Below, in pieces: positions 1-7,475 of a stretch of DNA of 64,000 nt. Position numbers and translations under genes: made by a program. The notes under the pieces were generated by a model. The model was not told the DNA's origin. It saw only the letters and a program-made list of their open reading frames with translations, and made no database searches. The first letter of the stretch is position 1. Each line of letters begins with the position of its first letter. Source of the DNA: Marivita sp041725935 (GTDB taxonomy: Bacteria; Pseudomonadota; Alphaproteobacteria; Rhodobacterales; Rhodobacteraceae); assembly GCA_041725935.1 (NCBI GenBank), contig JBGRQD010000018.1, positions 1-64,000 on the forward strand. The letters run 5' to 3'.

Positions 1-4
1 CGCC

Positions 5-277
5 CTAAACTGCCGGCGCGCCCGCCCTGATATACCCCTGAATTATCCGCCTCGTCTGCGCCAGTCTCTCAACCAACCGCCCCGTCTGGCGTCCCAACCG
101 CGCCTCAACGCCGCCGGTGAAGGGGCTTCTAAGGTTAGTCAGCAAAGTCCGCAAGCGAAAAAACACACGCCTTGACGTTTTTTCTTTGCGTTCGTTTTCT
201 CCATGAAAACAGCGTTTTGGCGCAATAATCTGTCGCGATCTGTGCGACTCGCGTAATTCGCGTAAGCGCACAACCAT
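5..277 (-). CDS. doubtful small hypothetical ORF
   Basis: A 90-residue, strongly basic reading frame fills most of the 317-bp space left of msrQ. It is rich in Arg and has no recognisable domain, signal peptide or clear ribosome binding site. Its 3' half is GC-rich and its 5' half is A/T-rich, so it could be a chance frame over an intergenic region. Nothing else is recognisable in positions 1-317. I list it only because it is the sole candidate gene there. Confidence 0.18.
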   Translation of the reverse strand: MVVRLRELRESHRSRQIIAPKRCFHGENERKEKTSRRVFFRLRTLLTNLRSPFTGGVEARLGRQTGRLVERLAQTRRIIQGYIRAGAPAV

Positions 278-317
278 ATCTTGTTAGGTGTCAGATCATG
301 CGCGCAAAACCTGCCCT

Positions 318-932
318 TCAGGCCTGCCGCAACAGCCTGAAACTGCGCAGCCGGTCAGGGCGCACCCGGCTCAGTAGAAGTACTGCAATGATCGCCGCAT
401 AGAGGATCGGTTCCCATTGAAAGCCCTTCACCAACAACAGGAAGTGCAGCGCGCCGAGAATCGCGATGGGATAGACCAGCTTATGGAGCTTGCGCCACGT
501 GCCTGCTCCGAGCCGCCTCAGGCTCCAGTTGTTCGAGGTCAGTGCCAGCGGCAGCATCAGAACAAACGCAGCCATCCCGACGGTGATGTACCAACGTTTG
601 ACGATATCCGCCCAGACATTCTGAAACTGCACATCGAGGACCAGCCATGTCAGCAGATGTGCCAGCAGATAGAAGAAGGTGATGACCCCAATCGCCCTGC
701 GAAACTTGAGAAGGTTCAGACCCACCCAACGGCGCAGTGGCGTGACCGCGAGACCGGCAATCAGCAGCCAGAGGCTCCAGAGACCCAATTCATGTTCGAT
801 GCGCTTGGCGGGGTCGATGCCAAGCCCGCCGGTGAGGCCAAGGTAGAAGATGATCAGAACCGGCAGGGGAGCCAAAATATACAACCCCCATGCCGGAACC
901 CGACGCAGTCCAGCGTTAAGACTGTCAACCAC
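318..932 (-). CDS. msrQ: MsrQ, haem-binding membrane subunit of methionine sulfoxide reductase
   Basis: This 204-residue inner-membrane protein of the YedZ/ferric-reductase-like family carries electrons from the quinone pool or flavin to MsrP, which repairs oxidised methionines in periplasmic proteins. About six hydrophobic segments are visible. Candidate haem-ligand histidines are H92, H150 and H163, inside membrane helices as expected. The gene starts with GTG three bases after the msrP stop, so the two are almost certainly one operon in the order msrP-msrQ. Length is normal for the family. Confidence 0.93.
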   Translation of the reverse strand: MVDSLNAGLRRVPAWGLYILAPLPVLIIFYLGLTGGLGIDPAKRIEHELGLWSLWLLIAGLAVTPLRRWVGLNLLKFRRAIGVITFFYLLAHLLTWLVLDVQFQNVWADIVKRWYITVGMAAFVLMLPLALTSNNWSLRRLGAGTWRKLHKLVYPIAILGALHFLLLVKGFQWEPILYAAIIAVLLLSRVRPDRLRSFRLLRQA

Positions 933-935
933 GGC

Positions 936-1841
936 CTAGAACGAGGTCCGAAGGTCCATGCCGTCGTAGAGGCTTGCCACCTCATCGGCATAACCGTTGA
1001 ACATCAGCGTCGGCTGACGCTTTGCGAAGATGCCGCTGCCGATCAGACGCTCCGTGGCCTGCGACCAGCGCGGGTGGTCCACTTCGGGGTTCACATTGCT
1101 GTAAAAGCCGTATTCGCGTGGGTTGGAGACATTCCAGCTGGCGGGCGGCTCGTCCTCGACCAGCGAGATGCGGACAACCGATTTGATCGACTTGAACCCG
1201 TATTTCCACGGCACGACCAAACGCATCGGTGCGCCGTTCTGCTTGGGGATGTCGCGGCCGTAGATGCCAGTTGCCATCATGGTGAGCGGATGCATCGCCT
1301 CGTCGAGGCGCAGGCCTTCGACATAGGGCCAGTCGAGCACAGGGCGCGACACGCCGGGCATCTCGTCCGGACGCAGGACTGTCTCGAAGGCGACGTATTT
1401 TGCACCGGATTGCACGCCGACCCAGTTCAGAAGGTCCGCCAATTCAAACCCGTTCCACGGAATGACCATCGACCAGGCCTCGACACAGCGGAAGCGGTAG
1501 ATGCGTTCCTCGACGGTCATCTGGGACATGATGTCGGCAAAGCTGTAATCGCCGGGTTTGTCGACAAGCCCGTCGATCCGCACGGTCCAGGGATCAATGG
1601 TCAGGGCCTGCGCATAGCGCGCCGGATCTTCCTTGCCGGTGCCGAACTCGTAGTAGTTGCAATAGTTGGTGATCTCTTCCCAGGTGTTCGGATCAAGCGC
1701 GTCCTGAGCAAGGGCACCCTTGGGCACCGCCCCGGCGATGCCACCCGCGGCAAGACCAGCCATCAGTTGCCGACGGTTCAGGAAGGCAGAATACGGGGTC
1801 ACGTCTTCTGCGGTCAGGGTGTTTTTCCAACGATGCGCCAT
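936..1841 (-). CDS. msrP: MsrP, periplasmic Mo-dependent protein-methionine-sulfoxide reductase
   Basis: This is the catalytic subunit (YedY family) that reduces methionine sulfoxide in envelope proteins, using molybdopterin and electrons from MsrQ. The N-terminus has a twin-arginine export signal (RR at residues 23-24, a hydrophobic stretch, then an ALA-type cleavage site near 45). The molybdenum-ligand cysteine is C119 in a RFRCVEAW context. I chose the ATG at 1841 over the longer frame at 1865 because it has AAAGAGGA at the right distance and the upstream ATG has no ribosome site. The protein is then 301 residues, normal for the family. Confidence 0.94.
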   Translation of the reverse strand: MAHRWKNTLTAEDVTPYSAFLNRRQLMAGLAAGGIAGAVPKGALAQDALDPNTWEEITNYCNYYEFGTGKEDPARYAQALTIDPWTVRIDGLVDKPGDYSFADIMSQMTVEERIYRFRCVEAWSMVIPWNGFELADLLNWVGVQSGAKYVAFETVLRPDEMPGVSRPVLDWPYVEGLRLDEAMHPLTMMATGIYGRDIPKQNGAPMRLVVPWKYGFKSIKSVVRISLVEDEPPASWNVSNPREYGFYSNVNPEVDHPRWSQATERLIGSGIFAKRQPTLMFNGYADEVASLYDGMDLRTSF

Positions 1842-1943
1842 GCTGTCCTCTTTGTCCTTGTACATTCAGAATATAGAGGCAGCGCGTCACATCACCAAAC
1901 CAACTTGTCTCACGTCTGCGTAATGGAATTGAAACCTTTGCAG

Positions 1944-1969
1944 GCGGCACACAGTCATGCGTGTGCCGC
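1944..1969 (-). terminator. hairpin after rpiB
   Basis: GCGGCACAC pairs perfectly with GTGTGCCGC around an 8-base loop, 7 bases past the rpiB stop. There is no T-run, so this may be a weak terminator or an RNA-stabilising stem between rpiB and msrP. Confidence 0.45.
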
Positions 1970-1976
1970 GCGCTGC

Positions 1977-2417
1977 CTAGCCTTCGATCATCTCGACCCG
2001 TGTCGCGTGGCGGCCACCTTCGAACACAGCACCGAGAAACGCATCCACGATCTCCAGCGCGAGACCCTCGCCGACAACCCGAGCCCCGATCGACAGCATG
2101 TTCGCGTCATTGTGCTGCCGGATCATCCGCGCCGAGAACGTGTCGGAACAGACGCCGCAGCGGATGCCCGTGACCTTGTTCGCCGCCATCATGATGCCCT
2201 GCCCGGTGCCGCACAGGATGATCCCCAATTGGCAATCCCCCGATGCCACCCGCTCCGCCGCAGCCTTGCCGTGCTTGGGATAATGCGTGCTTTCGGGTGT
2301 GGTGGGGCCGATATCGACGAAATCCCAGCCCTGCGCGGCAATATGCTGTGCAATCGACTGCCGGAGGTCGATGGCAGCGTGATCGCTGGAAAGAACAATG
2401 CGTTTGGTGTTGGTCAT
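1977..2417 (-). CDS. rpiB: ribose-5-phosphate isomerase B
   Basis: The enzyme interconverts ribose 5-phosphate and ribulose 5-phosphate in the pentose phosphate pathway. At 146 residues it has the usual RpiB/LacAB length. The N-terminal SSDHAA motif (D12, H13), the catalytic cysteine C69 in the LCGTGQG loop and the RQHNDANMLSIGAR segment are all present. It lies 91 bp downstream of the VOC gene and upstream of msrPQ on the same strand. No functional link with those neighbours is evident. Related family members act on other phosphosugars such as allose 6-phosphate. Confidence 0.92.
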   Translation of the reverse strand: MTNTKRIVLSSDHAAIDLRQSIAQHIAAQGWDFVDIGPTTPESTHYPKHGKAAAERVASGDCQLGIILCGTGQGIMMAANKVTGIRCGVCSDTFSARMIRQHNDANMLSIGARVVGEGLALEIVDAFLGAVFEGGRHATRVEMIEG

Positions 2418-2508
2418 GGCTGGCGATCCCGGTCAAGAATGTGATTGGTGGCCTTGGACCAGAAGCGCGCGGTCGCGTCAATTGTCGCGGATGATGTCCA
2501 TAAGCCCC

Positions 2509-2940
2509 TTAACCGTTGCTGCCTTCGGGCACGGCGGCAACCAGCTCCACGGTGTTCCCGTCAGGATCATGCGTAAAGAGCCCCCGCCAGCCAACCCAAT
2601 CGAAATCCTGGAACCACGCCGGCAGACCCTGCGCCTGCAACCAATCCTTTGCGGCGTCCTGCTCATCCCACGGCAGACTCAGCGCGATGTGATGCAGCGA
2701 GGAAGCCGCGCCTGTCTGCGCGGTCGCTTCGGCATCTTCGAACAAGGCAAGAACGGCGGTATGACCGCCAAAACTTTCGCCAAGATGAAAGAACGTGATC
2801 CTTTGCGGCGCGACACCACGCCTTCCGTCTTCAAGCACGGTCAGACCGATCATGTTCTCGTAGAAATCCACCATGGCCGAGTAGTCGCCGCAACGGATCG
2901 CGATTTCGCCCAAGGCGCGCGGTGTGAAGCCCCGCGTCAT
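2509..2940 (-). CDS. VOC (glyoxalase/dioxygenase fold) protein
   Basis: This protein of 143 residues has the vicinal-oxygen-chelate fold signature: two beta-alpha-beta-beta-beta halves, with LHHIALSLP in the middle and a C-terminal DPDGNTVELV. Metal-dependent lyase, dioxygenase or fosfomycin-type functions all occur in the family, and the substrate cannot be read from the sequence. I chose the ATG at 2940 because it overlaps the stop codon of the upstream gene (ATGA), implying translational coupling with the FMN glutamate-synthase-like gene. Confidence 0.8.
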   Translation of the reverse strand: MTRGFTPRALGEIAIRCGDYSAMVDFYENMIGLTVLEDGRRGVAPQRITFFHLGESFGGHTAVLALFEDAEATAQTGAASSLHHIALSLPWDEQDAAKDWLQAQGLPAWFQDFDWVGWRGLFTHDPDGNTVELVAAVPEGSNG

Positions 2941-4421
2941 GCCGACACCGCCTGGGGCCACAAATCCGACATCAGTATACTGCGCCCGTCCGGCTGGACC
3001 ACCCGCACATGGCTGCGGCGCATCAGCCTTGGCTCGGCCACGCCGACGGAATGGGCGATGGTCTCGACCTCCTTGATCATCTCCATGGCATAGGCCGCCA
3101 CGCGCAGTTCCTTGTCCTCCGGCACCAGACCGGACTGGAATCTCGGGTCATGAGTCGTGATCCCCGTCGGGCAGGTGTTCCGGTTGCACTTGAGCGCCTG
3201 AATGCAGCCCAGCGCGAACATGAAGCCCCGCGCCGAGGTCACGAAATCCGCACCTGTCGCCAGCGCCCAGGCCACATCACCGGGATTCACCAGCTTGCCA
3301 CTGGCCACGATCGGCACGCGGTCACGCAGCCCGTGGGCGTTGCGGATATTGGCGACCATGGGCAGCGCCTCGCGGATGCTCATGCCCACGAGGTCGATCA
3401 ACGGCATCGGGGCAGCACCAGTGCCGCCCTCTCCACCGTCAAGAGTGATAAAGTCCGGGGCTGCATCAGCGCCCCGCGTCTTGATCGCATAGAAGAGACC
3501 TACAATGCCCTCTTCCGACCCGACACACATCTTGATCCCGGTAGGCTTGCCGGTGATGTTCCGCACCCGCGCGATCATGTCCAGAAGGTCATCCCAATCA
3601 TCCACCTCTTCATGACGGTTGGGAGATATGCTGTCCTGCCCCACGGGAATGCCGCGCGCCTGGGCAATCTCGGGCGTCACCTTTTCGCCCGGAAGAATGC
3701 CGCCCTTGCCGGGCTTTGCCCCTTGGCTCAGCTTGATCTCGAACATCCGCACGGTGTCATGCGCCGCGACCTCCCTGAGCCGGGTCTCGTCCAGTCGTCC
3801 TTCGGCGTCGCGCACCCCGTACTTGGCCGTGCCGATCTGAAAGACGATGTCGCAGCCCCCTTCGAGATGGTAGGGCGACAACCCGCCTTCGCCCGTGTTC
3901 ATCCAGATGCCTGCCCGCTTGGCACCCCGGCTCAGCGCACGCACCGCCGGTTTCGAGATCGCGCCATAGCTCATGCCGGACAAGTTGAAGAACGACGTCG
4001 CCGTATATGGGATACGCGCGCCGGGGCCGATCACCTTGGGTTCGGACCTCGCGAACTGATCGTCGATCGGCGGAAAGGGCGCATTCACGAAAATCGGCGT
4101 GCCGACAATCCCGGTGTTGCGGGTCGACCCAAAGGCCACCGTATTTCCGTGACCTTCGGCAGAACGCTTGACCCATTCGCGCTGTGCCCGGTTGAACGGC
4201 AACTCCTCCCGGTCCATCGCATAGAAATACTGCCGGAAAAATTCGCCCAGCGTCGAGAACAGCCCACGGAACCGTCCCAGCACCGGATAATTGCGGCGGA
4301 TCGCATCGCTGGTCTGAGACCGGTCGATGATCCCCAGAACGAGCGCCACCAGCAAGGCCACTCCAAGCAACGTGACCAGAAGAACGGCCAGAAATTCCAG
4401 CGCATACATCGCGACACCCAT
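2937..4421 (-). CDS. FMN/Fe-S glutamate-synthase-like membrane-anchored oxidoreductase
   Basis: This 494-residue protein has one N-terminal membrane helix (about residues 6-32) followed by the FMN-binding TIM barrel of the glutamate synthase large subunit. The barrel shows GEGGLSPYH, LDGGEGGTGAAP and a C-x5-C-x4-C motif (GCIQALKCNRNTC) typical of the [3Fe-4S] cluster. It lacks the glutaminase and C-terminal GXGXG domains of true GltB, so it belongs to the stand-alone FMN-binding glutamate synthase group whose physiological reaction is poorly defined. An ATG at 4409 is an alternative start. Confidence 0.86.
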   Translation of the reverse strand: MGVAMYALEFLAVLLVTLLGVALLVALVLGIIDRSQTSDAIRRNYPVLGRFRGLFSTLGEFFRQYFYAMDREELPFNRAQREWVKRSAEGHGNTVAFGSTRNTGIVGTPIFVNAPFPPIDDQFARSEPKVIGPGARIPYTATSFFNLSGMSYGAISKPAVRALSRGAKRAGIWMNTGEGGLSPYHLEGGCDIVFQIGTAKYGVRDAEGRLDETRLREVAAHDTVRMFEIKLSQGAKPGKGGILPGEKVTPEIAQARGIPVGQDSISPNRHEEVDDWDDLLDMIARVRNITGKPTGIKMCVGSEEGIVGLFYAIKTRGADAAPDFITLDGGEGGTGAAPMPLIDLVGMSIREALPMVANIRNAHGLRDRVPIVASGKLVNPGDVAWALATGADFVTSARGFMFALGCIQALKCNRNTCPTGITTHDPRFQSGLVPEDKELRVAAYAMEMIKEVETIAHSVGVAEPRLMRRSHVRVVQPDGRSILMSDLWPQAVSA

Positions 4422-4521
4422 TACTGCCTCACATTCAAATCATTGCATCTAAAAGAGGGATCACGTTAGACTGCCCCAATGCCGCCAGCTTACGGCACGG
4501 ATTGCCACAAAAGGAGCTCCC

Positions 4522-4965
4522 ATGAAACGCCTGCTTACCATATTCGCCCTGACAATCGCGGCATCCCCGGTCTTGGCGGCCGACACGATCACCTATGACA
4601 CCGATCAATCCTTCGACGATGTCACCTTCGGGCTCGAGAACGCAATCCTCGACGCCGGGCTGGTGATCGACCATGTCAGCCACACAGGCGACATGCTTGA
4701 GCGCACGAAGGGCGATGTCGGATCGGATGTCACGCTGTTCCTAGATGCCGACATTTACAGCTTTTGCTCTGCCAAGCTGTCCCGCGAGGTGATGGAGGCT
4801 GATCCGATGAACATCATATTCTGCCCTTACGACATTTTTGTAATCGTGCGCCCCGATACACCCGAGGTCACGACGATCGGCTTCCGCACCTTTCCCGACG
4901 GTGCGATGAAATCCGTAGAGGCGCTTCTGGACGACCTTGCAAAGGCTGCGATTGGGCTCGATTGA
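4522..4965 (+). CDS. secreted DUF302 protein
   Basis: This 147-residue protein has a clean Sec signal peptide (basic start, hydrophobic core, cleavage near ASPVLA, residue 19) and then a DUF302 fold, visible in the alternating pattern and the C-terminal PDGAMKSVEALLDDLAK. DUF302 proteins are small, often periplasmic and of unknown biochemical role. An AAAGGAG ribosome site precedes the ATG. It stands alone between the divergent minus-strand operon and the fasciclin gene. Confidence 0.8.
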   Translation: MKRLLTIFALTIAASPVLAADTITYDTDQSFDDVTFGLENAILDAGLVIDHVSHTGDMLERTKGDVGSDVTLFLDADIYSFCSAKLSREVMEADPMNIIFCPYDIFVIVRPDTPEVTTIGFRTFPDGAMKSVEALLDDLAKAAIGLD

Positions 4966-5152
4966 TAACGGGTTCATGACGCCGGATCACAAGAATTTCA
5001 GTTGAAATGCCAAAGACTTGTGGCTTAGGCGGCGCCCCCGGTTCGTCAAGACGCATCGGCGGATTTCGCCGCTGATCCAAACGCTGTTGGTCTGCGTTGA
5101 AGTTTCAGATGTGCACTACACATCGGAACGCATTACAAAAAGGACGACACCC

Positions 5153-5635
5153 ATGTTTCGTAAGACAACACTCGCCCTCACCGCTGCAGCGTCGATGCTG
5201 ACAAGCACAGCTGCTTTCGCCCAGGACCAGGACATCGTCGACACCGCAGTCGCGGCCGGCTCCTTTGAAACACTCGTCGCCGCCGTTCAGGCCGCTGGTC
5301 TGGTTGAAACGCTGAAGGGCGAAGGCCCGTTCACCGTGTTCGCCCCGACAGACGAAGCCTTTGCCGCCCTGCCGGAAGGCACTGTCGAAACTCTGCTTAT
5401 GCCGGAAAACAAGGATCAGCTCGTTTCCATCCTGACCTACCACGTCGTTCCGGGCAAAGTCATGTCGACCGACCTGATGGATGACATGGAAGCCGAGACT
5501 GTGCAGGGCTCGACCGTGACAATCGATCTGGACAACGGCGTGATGGTTGAAGGTGCGACCGTGACCACGGCTGACATCGAAACGTCCAATGGCGTGATCC
5601 ATGTAATCGACACGGTGATCCTGCCGGAAGGCTGA
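5153..5635 (+). CDS. secreted fasciclin (FAS1) domain protein
   Basis: The mature protein is one FAS1 domain of about 135 residues after a signal peptide of about 23 residues (cleavage near AAFAQ). The H1 and H2 boxes are clear: FTVFAPTDEAFAAL and, near the end, GVIHVIDTVILP, with ILTYHVVPGK between. Such single-domain proteins are extracytoplasmic and proposed to act in adhesion. I chose the ATG at 5153 because it is followed at once by the signal peptide and preceded by AAGGA. A frame extending to 5018 would put a non-secretory leader in front of the signal. Confidence 0.9.
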   Translation: MFRKTTLALTAAASMLTSTAAFAQDQDIVDTAVAAGSFETLVAAVQAAGLVETLKGEGPFTVFAPTDEAFAALPEGTVETLLMPENKDQLVSILTYHVVPGKVMSTDLMDDMEAETVQGSTVTIDLDNGVMVEGATVTTADIETSNGVIHVIDTVILPEG

Positions 5636-5660
5636 AGCCAGGCTTGACGACACGAACAGA

Positions 5661-5685
5661 GGGCGGTCTTCGGACCGCCCTTTTT
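5661..5685 (+). terminator. rho-independent terminator of the fasciclin gene
   Basis: GGGCGGTC and GACCGCCC form a perfect 8-bp stem with a TTCG loop followed by TTTTT, 25 bases after the stop codon. It also marks the left edge of the restriction-modification cassette. Confidence 0.92.
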
Positions 5686-5693
5686 CTTGCGCG

Positions 5694-5730
5694 GACAGAG
5701 TTTGCAAACTCCCGCGCCAACTTTGCAAAC
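5694..5730. repeat. TTTGCAAA pair, 21-bp spacing, upstream of the restriction gene
   Basis: Two palindromic TTTGCAAA octamers start at 5701 and 5722, exactly 21 bp apart. The first is preceded by GACAGAG, giving a 16-base block GACAGAGTTTGCAAAC that recurs at 7373 and 7394 on the far side of the cassette. The pair lies 62-90 bp upstream of the endonuclease start, where an operator would be. Octamers of this type are known half-sites of short-chain acyl-CoA-responsive XRE regulators (PccR/ScfR type), although those pairs are closer together. Confidence 0.8.
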
Positions 5731-5790
5731 CCTACAGATTCCCCCCAAAACGCCCCTTGAGGCGCCCCGCCAAACGCTTAAGCTACATGC

Positions 5791-6525
5791 GTGTTCGAAC
5801 AATTGCGCCACAGGGGATTTGATTTCGAAACCCGCAACCATGCGGGGGCGATCCTGTCGGTTGATTTTCCAGACATCTCGGGCGAACTGGAATCCGCTTT
5901 GCTGGACCTTTCCATCCCGGCCGAAGAACTGATCGGATCGGGTGGTGGTGAGGCGCTGTCAACACAACGGCTGCGCAAACGGCTTTATGAAGACCACTGG
6001 CCCAAACACACTTTCGACTTCAGGCTGATCGTCGATGGCCGGGAAACAGTCTCCCACAGCCACGAGATCGACCATGTCCGCAGCACGCCGCTTGGCAAGG
6101 TCGCTCTCGAGATCGAGTGGAACAACAAGGATCCCTTTTTCGACCGAGATCTTGAGAACTTCCAGCGCCTGCACGCGCAATCCGCGATTTCCGTGGGGAT
6201 CCTGATCACACGTGGCGCAAGCCTTCAGGACGACATGCACGGGTTGATCCGGCGCTGCATCGAGAAACATGGCTTCCACGACGAGGCCGAGATGGTCGAG
6301 GCGTTCGGAATGAAGGATCGGACCCGCCGTCAGCGCGAAAAGGTGCAACGACTGATGGATCAGGGCCTGCCTTTTGCCGACGCCTTTTCCAAGCAGTTTG
6401 TCAGCGACAAGTTCGGCGCGGCCACGACGCATTGGCAAAAGCTGAAGGACCGGATCGACCGGGGTGTCGGCAATCCCTGCCCACTGCTGCTGATCGGATT
6501 GCCCGCGTCGATCATTCACCAGTGA
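5791..6525 (+). CDS. BglII/BstYI-like type II restriction endonuclease
   Basis: This 244-residue protein matches the BglII/BstYI family of homodimeric type II endonucleases that cut palindromes containing GATC. The likely metal-binding core is D94 followed by E107-x-E109 in VALEIEWNNKDPFFDRDL, a variant of the D...E-x-Q arrangement of BglII. The FDRDLENFQRLH helix and the SVGILITRG strand that usually follow are present. Translation starts at GTG (5791). The partner methylase is convergent, ending 69 bp away. Recognition sequence cannot be deduced. A GATC-containing palindrome is the family-based guess. Confidence 0.85.
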   Translation: MFEQLRHRGFDFETRNHAGAILSVDFPDISGELESALLDLSIPAEELIGSGGGEALSTQRLRKRLYEDHWPKHTFDFRLIVDGRETVSHSHEIDHVRSTPLGKVALEIEWNNKDPFFDRDLENFQRLHAQSAISVGILITRGASLQDDMHGLIRRCIEKHGFHDEAEMVEAFGMKDRTRRQREKVQRLMDQGLPFADAFSKQFVSDKFGAATTHWQKLKDRIDRGVGNPCPLLLIGLPASIIHQ

Positions 6526-6540
6526 CAGTTGCGCCGGGAC

Positions 6541-6562
6541 GATGATGCGTCACCGCATCATC
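6541..6562. terminator. hairpin between the convergent R-M genes
   Basis: GATGATGCG and CGCATCATC form a perfect 9-bp stem with a TCAC loop, midway between the two stop codons. No T-run follows on either strand, so it would be a weak bidirectional terminator or a barrier to antisense read-through. Confidence 0.5.
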
Positions 6563-6594
6563 CCGTTCCGATCAATCGAAACGGTCTCTCAGAG

Positions 6595-7251
6595 TCACTC
6601 TGCCGCCACACCGGAATTGTGCTTGTAGGTTTTCCAGGTCGGCTTGTAGTCGTCGCTCGCCTGATTGCCCCACACCGTCCAGCCATCCCGGACTCCGCGT
6701 CCGAACAACTCAAGATACGGCCCCCAGGAACAGCTTTCGATGATCTTGTACTGCTCGTCCGGTTTGCGGCTGTGTTCACGCTTGCGCGTCTTGAGCACGT
6801 CGCCATCCGGTTCATCGGCCTCGATGTAGTTCACCTGCGACCGGCCCGGCCCCAAGGTGCGGACATCCTTGCCACGAACACCGAACAGCAGGATTTCCGT
6901 CACATTGCGGAAATAGAACCCGACGCCGCGCCCATCCGGGCCGCCATCCTTGCGGACCTTTTCCCAGATGATGTTCGACTTGTATTCAAAGCCCCAGGCG
7001 TTCAGCACCTGCAACCCGTCCGGCAACAGCGCATTGGGCACCCAGAGATAGCAATGAGCGCGGTCCTCGAGATGCTCGGCCACGGGCAGCGCGCAAATCT
7101 CGTCCAGCTCCATGGTGGGGTATCGCGCAAGACGCTTGTGCTCGGGCGCAACCTTGCCCGTCCGATTCTGAAACCGCCACGGCGGGTCTGCCATGACGGT
7201 GGCAAAACGGTCGTCGCCCAGAAATTTGCGCAGATCGTCCGCAGCTGTCAT
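6595..7251 (-). CDS. MT-A70 family adenine-N6 DNA methyltransferase
   Basis: This 218-residue SAM-dependent methyltransferase has the catalytic DPPW tetrad at residues 22-25 and the C-terminal LELFGRGVRDGW cofactor-binding segment of the MT-A70 class, which in bacteria methylates adenine N6 in DNA. Placed tail-to-tail with a restriction endonuclease gene and nothing between, it is almost certainly the protective methylase of that system. The short length leaves little room for a separate target-recognition domain. The region from about 60 to 160 is the likely specificity part. Confidence 0.9.
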   Translation of the reverse strand: MTAADDLRKFLGDDRFATVMADPPWRFQNRTGKVAPEHKRLARYPTMELDEICALPVAEHLEDRAHCYLWVPNALLPDGLQVLNAWGFEYKSNIIWEKVRKDGGPDGRGVGFYFRNVTEILLFGVRGKDVRTLGPGRSQVNYIEADEPDGDVLKTRKREHSRKPDEQYKIIESCSWGPYLELFGRGVRDGWTVWGNQASDDYKPTWKTYKHNSGVAAE

Positions 7252-7358
7252 GACTCACCTCTGATTGTGGGTTCGTTCTTGTCTAAATCAATATTTGGTA
7301 TCGGGCAAACAAAGAACGCGCATCTCCAGCGGTCAGCATGACGCCCGTGCCTTAAAAC

Positions 7359-7409
7359 TTTGCAAACCACCTGACAGAGTTTGCAAACCACCTGACAGAG
7401 TTTGCAAAC
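7359..7409. repeat. TTTGCAAA triplet, 21-bp period, upstream of the methylase gene
   Basis: TTTGCAAA octamers start at 7359, 7380 and 7401, a strict 21-bp period (two helical turns). The 13-base spacers are identical (CCACCTGACAGAG), so the array is two perfect 21-bp units plus a third octamer. It lies 108-158 bp upstream of the methylase start, inside the clpB terminator. It shares the block GACAGAGTTTGCAAAC with the array upstream of the endonuclease. Candidate shared operator, or the end repeats of a mobile cassette. Confidence 0.85.
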
Positions 7410-7427
7410 CCGGAACAGGCAGAGACG

Positions 7428-7450
7428 AAAAAGGCGGGGTCTCCCCCGCC
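7428..7450 (-). terminator. rho-independent terminator of clpB
   Basis: Read on the minus strand, GGCGGGG and CCCCGCC form a 7-bp stem with a 4-base loop followed by TTTTT, 26 bases after the clpB stop. It is the right edge of the restriction-modification cassette. Confidence 0.9.
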
Positions 7451-7475
7451 TTTCCTCAGTTCAAAGGCTCAAGCC

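Noticed and set aside
417..2444. 675-codon open frame on the plus strand across msrQ, msrP and rpiB
   Set aside because: It is antisense to three recognisable genes and shows no domain. High GC gives long shadow frames.
5661..7450. R-M cassette as part of a larger defence island
   Set aside because: The genes on both sides (fasciclin, clpB, pyrF) are ordinary chromosomal genes, with no further defence, transposase or integrase gene nearby.
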